From Pseudomonadota bacterium (GTDB lineage Bacteria; Pseudomonadota; Alphaproteobacteria; Acetobacterales; Acetobacteraceae), in NCBI GenBank assembly GCA_021807975.1, contig JAKBCJ010000354.1, positions 1 to 5,222 on the forward strand: a DNA stretch of 5,222 nucleotides. Direction: 5' to 3'. The position numbers were made by a program, and so were the translations under genes. Position 1 is the first letter of the stretch, and each line of letters starts with the position of its first letter. This document shows, one piece after another, positions 1 to 5,222 of the stretch. The notes below the pieces were generated by a model that was not told where the DNA came from, made no database searches, and saw only the letters and a list, made by a program, of their open reading frames with translations.

Positions 1-1602
1 GTACATTACTGGAACGAGTCAGCCGCCGATCTGTTCGGCCTGCCCCCGGTGATGGCGGCCGATACCCCGTCGCTGACCGATATACTGGCATCGATGCCCC
101 ATTTGCTGCCCAACCAGCGCGACCGGGTTGCCGCTTTCGTCAAGGATGCCATGGAAGCCTCCAACCGCGGGGACCCGGAAAGTTTTCTGCGGGTCTCGCT
201 GGGGCGCGACCGCCGTGTCAGCCTTCAGGTCCGCGGCATCGGTGCCCGCAAATGGATGCTGATCGTCGATGACGGGCGGATGTTCGGGGCTGCCGCCCGC
301 ACCGCGGCCGGCCATGGCGATGCCTGGCTCGACCCGCTCACCGGGCTCAGCAACCGCCGGCATTTCAACCAGATGCTGCGGGAGATGACGGAGTCCTCCA
401 CCAGCCTCGCGTTGCTGACCATCGATCTGGACCGTTTCAAACAGGTCAACGACACGCTGGGTCACGGTATCGGCGATGCCCTGCTGTGCCTGGTCAGCCA
501 GCGCCTGCTTCGGGAAACGCGGGAAGACGACCTGCTGGTGCGCCCGGGCGGTGACGAATTCGCCATCCTGATGTCCGGCGGCGGCGATGCCGAAACCCTC
601 GGCGACCGCGTGGTTGAAACCTTGTCGCGGCCCTATGTCGTTGAAGGGCAGGTGGTTCACATCGGCGCCAGCGTCGGCATTGCCCGGTTTCCCGACCATG
701 GCGATTCGGCGGAAGCGATCATGCGGAACGCCGACCTGGCACTGTACGACGCCAAAAGTGCCGGCAGGGGGATGTGCAGGATGTTCGTGCCGGCCATGGC
801 CGAACAGGCGCAAACCCGGCGCGATCTGGAAACCGACCTGCGCCGGGCACTCGCGATGGGCGAACTCAGCGTGGCCTATCAGCCGCAGTTGAACGTCAAG
901 ACGCAGACACTGACGGGGTTCGAGGCGCTGCTGCGCTGGAATCATCCCAAACGCGGTGCCGTCCCGCCCAATGTGTTCATTCCGGTCGCCGAAGAAATTG
1001 GCTGTATTGCGGCACTGGGCGAATGGGTGCTGAAAACCGCCTGCAAGGAGGCCGCGCGATGGCGTGCGCCATTGACGGTGGCGGTGAATGTCTCCCCGCG
1101 GCAGTTGGAAAACAGCGAGCGGCTGATCCGATCCGTGGATGCCGCGCTGGCGAGCTCCGGCCTTAGCCCGGATCGGCTGGAGCTGGAGATTACCGAAACC
1201 TCGCTGATGTCGAAAACGGACGATGTGCTGGCAGCGCTGCACCGGTTGCGCGACCGGGGCATTCGCATCGCGATGGACGATTTCGGCACCGGCTACTCCT
1301 CATTGGGCCAGTTGCGGTCGTTTCCGTTCGACAAGATCAAGATCGACCGCTCGTTTATCGCCGGCATGGGCGCCGGGCAGGGCGGGGGTGGCGCGGATGC
1401 CGCCGCCGTGATCCGCGCCATCGTGGCCATCGGCACGGGATTGGGGATGACCACGACGGCCGAGGGTGTCGAAACCGACGAACAGGCTGCTCTGGTCGGG
1501 GCCGATGGATGCACCGACATTCAGGGTTTCCTGATCAGCAAGCCGGTCCCGGCCGCCGACCTCGACGGACTGATGCGCCGCTACAACCCCATTGAAGCAT
1601 GA
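1..1602 (+). CDS. PAS-GGDEF-EAL cyclic-di-GMP synthase/phosphodiesterase (5' end outside window)
   Basis: Hybrid signalling enzyme predicted both to make c-di-GMP from two GTP (GGDEF) and to hydrolyse it to pGpG (EAL). The frame is open from base 1, so the start lies upstream. An internal GTG (49) and ATG (52) are unlikely starts because the residues before them (YWNESAADLFG) are a typical PAS opening. Using window residue numbers: PAS remainder about 1-95; GGDEF domain from DPLTGLSNRR (111) with an intact GGDEF at 183-187 and the allosteric RxxD I-site (R174-D177) at the canonical five-residue spacing; EAL domain with E308-A-L-L-R, NVSPRQL, ELEITET, DDFGTGYSSL (nt 1276-1305), KIDRSF, AEGVET and QGF. 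All expected catalytic and metal-binding positions appear present, so both activities are plausible. There is a short Gly-rich insertion after KIDRSF. The stop overlaps the BLUF gene by 4 nt (ATGA). No transmembrane segment is visible in this part, so it is probably cytosolic. Confidence 0.95.
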   Translation, partial: VHYWNESAADLFGLPPVMAADTPSLTDILASMPHLLPNQRDRVAAFVKDAMEASNRGDPESFLRVSLGRDRRVSLQVRGIGARKWMLIVDDGRMFGAAARTAAGHGDAWLDPLTGLSNRRHFNQMLREMTESSTSLALLTIDLDRFKQVNDTLGHGIGDALLCLVSQRLLRETREDDLLVRPGGDEFAILMSGGGDAETLGDRVVETLSRPYVVEGQVVHIGASVGIARFPDHGDSAEAIMRNADLALYDAKSAGRGMCRMFVPAMAEQAQTRRDLETDLRRALAMGELSVAYQPQLNVKTQTLTGFEALLRWNHPKRGAVPPNVFIPVAEEIGCIAALGEWVLKTACKEAARWRAPLTVAVNVSPRQLENSERLIRSVDAALASSGLSPDRLELEITETSLMSKTDDVLAALHRLRDRGIRIAMDDFGTGYSSLGQLRSFPFDKIKIDRSFIAGMGAGQGGGGADAAAVIRAIVAIGTGLGMTTTAEGVETDEQAALVGADGCTDIQGFLISKPVPAADLDGLMRRYNPIEA

Positions 1603-2102
1603 GAGCGTACCCGACCATGAAAAAGCCGCTGATGGCTGGAACTTTATACCGGCTGATCTACTGCAGCCGCAATATCGTCGCCGATGCCGTGCCCGACGCC
1701 CGCACGCCCGAAGGCCTGGAGCGGGAGATACGATCCATCCTGGCCGCATCACGGATACGCAACCAGGCCAACGGCATAACCGGTGCGCTGCTGTTTACCT
1801 CGCTGGGTTTCGCCCAGGTCCTGGAAGGCCGGCGCGAAGCGGTGGAATCGCTGTTCGAACGGATCGGCGCCGATCCCAGGCACAGCGACGTGACCGTGCT
1901 GAGCTTCACCCCCGCGGAGCGGCGCAGTTTCCCCGACTGGTCCATGGGCTTTTGCGGCAAGCCGGCCTCCGCCGGGTCCGACCCGCTGGCCTATCTGCTG
2001 GCGGATGCGGGCTTCGGCGGCCGGCGGGCAACCACCGGCAGCGATGTGCTTCGGATGCTGGAAGGCGTTGTCCAGCGGGAGGACGACTGGATCGCGGCGT
2101 GA
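1599..2102 (+). CDS. Short BLUF-domain blue-light photoreceptor (PixD/PapB-like architecture)
   Basis: A 167-aa flavin (FAD) blue-light sensor consisting of one BLUF domain (about residues 15-120) and a short C-terminal helical tail, with no fused output domain. The BLUF landmarks are present: LYRLIYCSR with the photoactive Tyr at 21, Asn55 in RNQANGITGALLF, Gln73 in FAQVLEG, and Trp114/Met116 in FPDWSMGF. The Asn-Gln (18) and Gln-Trp (41) spacings equal those remembered for AppA (N45, Q63, W104). The Tyr-Asn spacing is about 10 residues longer than in AppA or PixD. The start at 1599 is chosen for the ATGA coupling with the upstream stop. ATG 1617, with GAGAG at 1601-1605 upstream, and ATG 1632, which matches the PixD N-terminus best, are alternatives that leave the domain intact. 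Translational coupling to the PAS-GGDEF-EAL gene implies it modulates that enzyme in light; this is inference, based on the family and gene order. Confidence 0.93.
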   Translation: MRAYPTMKKPLMAGTLYRLIYCSRNIVADAVPDARTPEGLEREIRSILAASRIRNQANGITGALLFTSLGFAQVLEGRREAVESLFERIGADPRHSDVTVLSFTPAERRSFPDWSMGFCGKPASAGSDPLAYLLADAGFGGRRATTGSDVLRMLEGVVQREDDWIAA

Positions 2103-2109
2103 CGGCCGC

Positions 2110-2991
2110 TTACACCATCAGGATCGGCCGCACCGGGGCACCGGTCGCCCCGCGCAGTTTGGTGGCCAGAAGAATGAAGCAGCCGGTGTGAATTCTGGCC
2201 GCCTTCAGTTCCTCCAGTGCCAGATTTTCGATCAGGTACACGCCGCACTCGGCCAGCGCGAACTGATGCACCGGCATCATCAGGCCTTTGCCGGGATTGG
2301 GCAGAACCTCGACCGCCATGTTGTCCGCGCCGATCGCCACGATGCCCTGGTCGATCAGCCATTTCGCCGCCGCAACGTCGATCCCTGGCTCCCCGGTCAC
2401 ATAGCGGGCGTTATCGATGCCGAACAACTGGCCCCAGCCGGTGCGGATCAGGGCGATATCGCCGGACTCCACCCCGAACCCGCCCGCGTCGGCGGCCCGC
2501 TTCAGATCGTCGGGCGTGACCGTATGGCCGGCCGGCAGATGCGACGGCCCGCCGACATCGAACACCACGGCGCGCGTGATCATCGGCGGCGCATGCTCGA
2601 TTCCCAGCCGGTCGAGGCCCCAGTCAGTCACCACGTCGGCGGCGGCATTGCCGTTATAGAGCATGTCGCCCTTGGAGAAATGGCCCAGCGCGTCGATATG
2701 GGTGCCGACATGCGCGGTCATTTCGATGCGCTCCAGATTGGTTCCGGCATCGTTGGTCGCGCCCATTTTCCGGCGGCGCTTGATGGTGTCGCGCCACGAC
2801 CCGAAAATCGACATCAGATACGGCGTCTGGTTGGGCGGCATGTACGGCGCGCCCATGCCGATTTCATGGCTCACGTCGAAAATCCGGCCCTGCCTGACTG
2901 AGCCGAGCGCGGCCAGCCGCTTTTCCACCGTCAGTAGATTGCCCGCGCCGATCTGGTCGTCTCGGCCCCATTGCGAGTGAGTATGGATCAT
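2110..2991 (-). CDS. Cyclase-family (kynurenine formamidase/isatin hydrolase-like) metal-dependent hydrolase
   Basis: A 293-aa member of the 'cyclase' family (PF04199), whose characterised members hydrolyse N-formylkynurenine, isatin and similar amide or ring substrates using a divalent metal such as Mn or Zn. Visible signatures are the N-terminal WGRDDQIGAGNLLT (8-21), the metal-binding HVGTHIDALGH (H94, H98, D100, H104), GDIALIRTGW (178-187), and the C-terminal HQFALAECGVYLIENLALE with a conserved Glu (E255). No signal peptide is apparent, so it is probably cytosolic. The start at 2991 is chosen because WG.DD normally lies close to the N-terminus and GGGG precedes the ATG by 5 nt. The frame stays open to 3207, but that extension is low-complexity, unlike the family, and overlaps the divergent gene. 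The stop is 7 nt from the convergent BLUF stop. The substrate is unknown: no kynureninase or tryptophan dioxygenase gene is nearby, so calling it KynB is not justified. The third motif position usually occupied by Pro (DxPxH) is Leu here. Confidence 0.9.
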   Translation of the reverse strand: MIHTHSQWGRDDQIGAGNLLTVEKRLAALGSVRQGRIFDVSHEIGMGAPYMPPNQTPYLMSIFGSWRDTIKRRRKMGATNDAGTNLERIEMTAHVGTHIDALGHFSKGDMLYNGNAAADVVTDWGLDRLGIEHAPPMITRAVVFDVGGPSHLPAGHTVTPDDLKRAADAGGFGVESGDIALIRTGWGQLFGIDNARYVTGEPGIDVAAAKWLIDQGIVAIGADNMAVEVLPNPGKGLMMPVHQFALAECGVYLIENLALEELKAARIHTGCFILLATKLRGATGAPVRPILMV

Positions 2992-3149
2992 ATCAGCCCC
3001 GTTTCCCTGTTTTCCGCAGCGAAGCACTGCCATGGCACATCTGGCAACCGGACGGTGATAACGAGACCAAAATAAATAGCCCGATCCGCGCACCAGCCAT
3101 GAGGACGCAAGGGCTGGGCAATACGTTCGGCGCCCGACATGGTGGCACC
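2992..3149. promoter_or_regulatory. Divergent intergenic region between hydrolase and transporter genes
   Basis: A 158-nt non-coding gap between two divergent start codons, so it must hold promoters for both directions. It includes an AT-rich patch (about 3064-3079, ACCAAAATAAATAGCC) that stands out in this GC-rich sequence and could be a melting region. No hexamer pair with proper sigma-70 spacing could be identified with confidence on either strand. A 10-bp perfect palindrome (TGCCATGGCA, 3028-3037) and a longer inverted repeat next to the transporter start are separate entries. The upstream extensions of both reading frames into this region lack family-like sequence, supporting non-coding status. 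Confidence 0.6.
3028..3037. repeat. Perfect 10-bp palindrome in the divergent intergenic region
   Basis: TGCCATGGCA reads the same on both strands. It lies 36 nt upstream of the hydrolase start, so a bound protein could affect that promoter. A 10-bp palindrome is short enough to occur by chance in 5 kb, and it does not match the FadR-type consensus seen at the other palindrome, so regulatory meaning is weak. Confidence 0.25.
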
Positions 3150-3154
3150 ATGTC
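3136..3154. promoter_or_regulatory. 19-bp perfect inverted repeat at transporter start; candidate GntR/FadR-type operator
   Basis: GACATGGTG and CACCATGTC are exact reverse complements around a single central G. The core 3140-3150 (TGGTGGCACCA) fits TNGTNNNACNA, the half-site pattern known for the FadR subfamily of GntR regulators. The site overlaps the proposed transporter ATG (3150), a position where a bound repressor would block transcription elongation or initiation. Alternatively, the transcript could fold into a 7-bp stem with a TGGCA loop that buries the start codon. No regulator gene lies in the window. A comparable inverted repeat occurs inside the transporter gene (3971-3987), so chance cannot be excluded. 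Confidence 0.45.
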
Positions 3155-4358
3155 CGAGACCAAGCCCCTGACCCAAACCCGCCTGTGGCTGCTGCTGGCA
3201 GCGGCATTCGGCACCTTTTCCATCGGTGCCGGCTTTATGCACTCCTACACCGTCTTCCTGGTGACGTTCATCGAGGCCTTCGGCTGGAGCCGAGCGCAGG
3301 TTTCGCTGGCGTATTCAGTGTCGCAGGTGGTGTCGGGGATCAGCGCGCCGCTGGTCGGGTGGCTGGTGGACCGGCTGGGGCCGCCGCGGCTGATCCTGAT
3401 GGGCGGCGCGCTGCTGACCATCGGGCTGGTGGCGAACGCCTTCGCGACATCGTTGTGGGAGATCGTCGGCCTGTATGGCGTGGTGATGACGCTGGGTGCT
3501 AACTGCCTCGGGCTCGTGGTGTTCGTGCCGCTGCTGTCACGGTATTTCGTCCGCAACCGGGGCATGGCGGTATCCGTCGTACAATCGGCGAACGGTTTTG
3601 CCCGGGCATTCTCCGCCCCGCTGGCGACGCTGATGATCTCCGGTCTGGGCTGGCGCGCGACCTATCTGTGGCAGGGCGGCTTTATGGCGCTGGTCGCGAT
3701 ACCGCTGGCGTCGCTGTTTCGCGGCATCGCCCAGCCCGGCCCGCGCCGGGCGCACCAGGGCGAGGGCTGGACGGTCCGCCAGGCCATGCGCACACCGCAT
3801 TTCTGGCTGCTGTTCTCGGTTTACCTTTTCACCGGCCTGGGCAGTTTCCTGGTCGCCCTGCACCAGTTGGCATTCGCGGTCGATATCGGCTTCGACAAAC
3901 TGTATGCGGCCGGCGTGCTGGGCCTGGGCGCTTTCCTGTCGCTGCCGGGCGTGATCGTCACCGGCACCCTGTCCGACTATGTCGGACGGGAGGTTTCGGC
4001 CGTTGTGACCTATGGAACGTCCATCCTGGGCGTCGTGTTCGCGCTGATGATCACCTCGCCCGACCAGCATGCGCTGCTGTGGCTGCACGCCTGCTTCTTC
4101 GGGTTGACCTGGGGCGCGCGCGGCCCGGCCATCACCGCCAAGACCGCCGATCTGTTCCCCGGCCCGAACCTGGGCGCGATCCTGGGGGTCATAACCATTG
4201 GAACCGGCCTGGGCGCGGCGGCAGGGGCATGGCTGGCCGGCTTTGTGTTCGACACCACCGGCAGTTACCGGGTCGCGTTTGTGCTGTCGATCGTGTTCTA
4301 TATAGCCGGCAGCGTCGCGTTCTGGGCCTTGCGCCGCCCGCCCGCCATCCGAACCTGA
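3150..4358 (+). CDS. Major facilitator superfamily transporter, monocarboxylate/oxalate-formate-like
   Basis: A 402-aa inner-membrane secondary transporter. Twelve hydrophobic segments can be placed at about 12-34, 51-73, 81-99, 103-131, 138-163, 170-190, 217-243, 251-272, 283-302, 309-329, 341-366 and 376-394. A longer polar loop (191-216) lies between the two six-helix halves. MFS motif A is present after TM2 (GWLVDRLGPPR, 70-80) and in reduced form after TM8 (GTLSDYVGR). The RGMAVSVVQSANGF segment at TM5 resembles monocarboxylate and oxalate/formate-type carriers, so the cargo is probably a small organic acid; this is inference. The start at 3150 (MSETKPL) places a short cytosolic tail before TM1. 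An in-frame ATG at 3099 adds 17 unconvincing residues. The Shine-Dalgarno is poor (GGTGG, 3141-3145), and the start codon sits inside a 19-bp inverted repeat. It is divergent from the hydrolase gene and is followed 14 nt later by the small MIase-like gene, so it is probably the first gene of an operon. Confidence 0.92.
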   Translation: MSETKPLTQTRLWLLLAAAFGTFSIGAGFMHSYTVFLVTFIEAFGWSRAQVSLAYSVSQVVSGISAPLVGWLVDRLGPPRLILMGGALLTIGLVANAFATSLWEIVGLYGVVMTLGANCLGLVVFVPLLSRYFVRNRGMAVSVVQSANGFARAFSAPLATLMISGLGWRATYLWQGGFMALVAIPLASLFRGIAQPGPRRAHQGEGWTVRQAMRTPHFWLLFSVYLFTGLGSFLVALHQLAFAVDIGFDKLYAAGVLGLGAFLSLPGVIVTGTLSDYVGREVSAVVTYGTSILGVVFALMITSPDQHALLWLHACFFGLTWGARGPAITAKTADLFPGPNLGAILGVITIGTGLGAAAGAWLAGFVFDTTGSYRVAFVLSIVFYIAGSVAFWALRRPPAIRT

Positions 4359-4359
4359 C

Positions 4360-4365
4360 GGAGGA
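4360..4365 (+). promoter_or_regulatory. Strong Shine-Dalgarno GGAGGA deciding the start of the small 95-aa gene
   Basis: GGAGGA directly follows the transporter stop and sits 7 nt before ATG 4373. It is the best ribosome binding site in the window. It shows that the small protein starts at 4373 and is not the tail of the longer open frame that runs from 3668 antiphase to the transporter. Confidence 0.85.
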
Positions 4366-4372
4366 CTCCAAC

Positions 4373-4660
4373 ATGCTGTTTCTGGTCATCAGCGAACCGC
4401 GCCCGGAGCGGCCATCCAGCGTCATCTCCGCCCGGCAATCCTTCTGGACCTGGATCCAGCCGCTGGTCGATGACGGCGAGGTCCGGTCCGTTCACGCCAA
4501 GGTGGGACGGGGCGCTGTGGTGCTGTTCGATGTGCCGTCCAACGAACGGCTGCACGCCCATCTGAATGCCTGGGCGGATATCATCCCCGCGACGTTCCAG
4601 GTGCATGCGCTGATCGACCCCGCCCGGGCCGTCGGGTTCCTGAACAGCCAAGGCACCTGA
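4373..4660 (+). CDS. Small muconolactone-isomerase-like (dimeric alpha/beta-barrel) protein
   Basis: A 95-aa soluble protein. The opening MLFLV, the central GRGAVVLFDVPSNERLHAHL (45-64) and the following IIPATFQVHALIDP (70-83) match the layout of muconolactone delta-isomerase (remembered pattern MLFHV ... YSVFDVPSVEALHDTL ... LPLFPYMDIEV), a ferredoxin-like fold that isomerises muconolactone in the beta-ketoadipate pathway. Identity looks modest and the C-terminal Arg-His region typical of true CatC is absent. It is therefore best called a superfamily member with an unknown reaction rather than catC. It is preceded by a strong Shine-Dalgarno, starts 14 nt after the transporter stop, and is followed 1 nt later by the next gene. 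This indicates cotranscription and a role in metabolising whatever the transporter carries. A ligand-binding or non-enzymatic role is equally possible. Confidence 0.75.
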   Translation: MLFLVISEPRPERPSSVISARQSFWTWIQPLVDDGEVRSVHAKVGRGAVVLFDVPSNERLHAHLNAWADIIPATFQVHALIDPARAVGFLNSQGT

Positions 4661-4661
4661 C

Positions 4662-5222
4662 GTGTCCGTCCTGGACATCGCGTCCGGATATATTCTGGCG
4701 TATCGCCTGTTCGACGTCGCCTACGCGATCGATCTTCACAAAGCCGAGGGCATCTGGGCGCGCACCGTCCGCACTGAAAGCTCCCGCGGGCGGCTGACCA
4801 CGACGCCGCCCAAGGCCGTGGCGTTCGGGGTGCCACCGCTGGCGATCGGCCTGGGCGTTCTGTCCCTGCCGCTGCCGGAAGGCCCCTTGCAAGCCGCCGT
4901 CACCGCTCGGTTGTACGATTTCGGCGTGGTCAGCATCGCCCTAAGGGTGCCGGTTACCGGTCTGGCATGGACCGCGTTTTCGCAACGGGTCAACGCGATC
5001 GACCTCGCGGTCGGGCAGGAACCGGCGGCCGCGCTGTGGACCGAACTGCTGGACCGGGTCAGGCAGGGTGTCGGGGACGCACTGGAACGCCCTATCCCAT
5101 CCACGCTGGAGGAAGACTATCTGGTCGGCGTCGTCACCAGCTTCAACGAACCGATGACGGCGGAGGCGCTGACCGCCCGGCTGGATCTGGTGCCGCTGCT
5201 GTCGGGCGAACAACGCCCGCTG
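4662..5222 (+). CDS. Unrecognised protein, N-terminal 187 residues (3' end outside window)
   Basis: Open from GTG 4662 to the last base with no stop. An in-frame TGA at 4641-4643 makes GTG 4662 the earliest possible start; it follows the previous stop by 1 nt and has AAGG (4650-4653) 8 nt upstream. Third codon positions are mostly G or C, as in the neighbouring genes, supporting real coding. The product begins MSVLDIASGYILAYRLFDVAY and contains a mildly hydrophobic stretch at about 52-71 (too Pro/Gly-rich to be a sure membrane helix), LYDFGVVSIALRVPV (84-98), and EDYLVGVVTSFN (151-162) near the edge. No catalytic motif or signal peptide was recognised. I cannot name the family; it resembles a conserved cytosolic hypothetical protein whose C-terminal part is missing here. 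Tight spacing places it in the transporter operon. Confidence 0.8.
   Translation, partial: MSVLDIASGYILAYRLFDVAYAIDLHKAEGIWARTVRTESSRGRLTTTPPKAVAFGVPPLAIGLGVLSLPLPEGPLQAAVTARLYDFGVVSIALRVPVTGLAWTAFSQRVNAIDLAVGQEPAAALWTELLDRVRQGVGDALERPIPSTLEEDYLVGVVTSFNEPMTAEALTARLDLVPLLSGEQRPL

Noticed and set aside
19..1242. 407-aa minus-strand open frame opposite the PAS-GGDEF-EAL gene
   Set aside because: It lies wholly antisense to a gene with unmistakable GGDEF and EAL motifs, and the translation is rich in Arg, His, Gln and Gly with no recognisable domain. Long antisense frames are expected in GC-rich DNA.
2103..2131. CGGCCGC repeated at 2103-2109 and 2125-2131 as a possible terminator hairpin
   Set aside because: CGGCCG is self-complementary so the copies can pair, but the loop is long, there is no T-run, and the second copy is inside the hydrolase coding end.
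2005..2901. 298-aa plus-strand open frame opposite the cyclase-family gene
   Set aside because: Its composition is His/Arg/Asp-rich with no domain, and it overlaps a gene with intact metal-binding motifs. It also has no convincing ribosome binding site.
3041..3076. Sigma-70-like elements (CTGGCA, GATAAC, AATAAA) in the divergent intergenic region
   Set aside because: The hexamers are poor matches and their spacing (10 nt between CTGGCA and GATAAC) is wrong, so no promoter can be placed.
2992..3207. 72-residue N-terminal extension of the cyclase-family gene to an ATG at 3207
   Set aside because: The extension is Trp/Cys/Arg-rich and unlike the family, overlaps the divergent transporter start, and would leave no room for a promoter. 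The family N-terminus WGRDDQIG is right after the ATG at 2991.
3668..4372. Long open frame antiphase to the transporter that continues into the 95-aa gene
   Set aside because: Only the part from ATG 4373, preceded by GGAGGA, looks like protein. The upstream part is an Arg/Gly/Pro-rich shadow of the transporter.
4581..5213. Minus-strand open frames (up to 122 aa) over the right-hand end
   Set aside because: They overlap the plus-strand frame from 4662, which has the operon spacing, ribosome binding site and GC-rich third positions. The antisense translations show no domain.

Overview
The window is GC-rich, with almost every codon ending in G or C, and is nearly all coding. Codon usage, tight packing and gene content suggest a free-living alphaproteobacterium of the Rhodospirillales/Rhodobacterales kind. 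This is inferred from style; no rRNA or marker gene is present. Two functional blocks meet tail to tail.

Block 1 (1-2102, plus strand) is a signalling pair. The first gene enters from the left edge and encodes the end of a PAS sensor domain followed by a GGDEF diguanylate cyclase domain and an EAL phosphodiesterase domain. Both enzymatic signatures and the inhibitory RxxD site look intact. Its stop codon overlaps the start of a short stand-alone BLUF protein (FAD-binding blue-light receptor) through an ATGA junction. The likely meaning is light control of cyclic-di-GMP turnover by a separate photoreceptor subunit, rather than by the fused BLUF-EAL layout.

Block 2 (2110-5222) looks metabolic. 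A minus-strand cyclase-family (kynurenine formamidase/isatin hydrolase-like) metal-dependent hydrolase ends 7 nt from the BLUF stop. A 158-nt intergenic region separates its start from a divergent plus-strand set. That set is a 12-TM major facilitator transporter, a 95-aa muconolactone-isomerase-like small protein behind a strong Shine-Dalgarno, and an unrecognised gene that starts 1 nt after the preceding stop and runs off the right edge. A perfect 19-bp inverted repeat, whose core fits the FadR-type GntR operator consensus TNGTNNNACNA, lies over the likely transporter start codon. This suggests substrate-responsive control of uptake and degradation of a small organic acid or aromatic/lactone compound. 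The substrate cannot be read from the sequence.

No tRNA, rRNA, insertion sequence, CRISPR array, attachment site or convincing rho-independent terminator was seen. The most interesting points are the BLUF plus PAS-GGDEF-EAL pair, the operator-like palindrome, and the unidentified open gene at the right edge.
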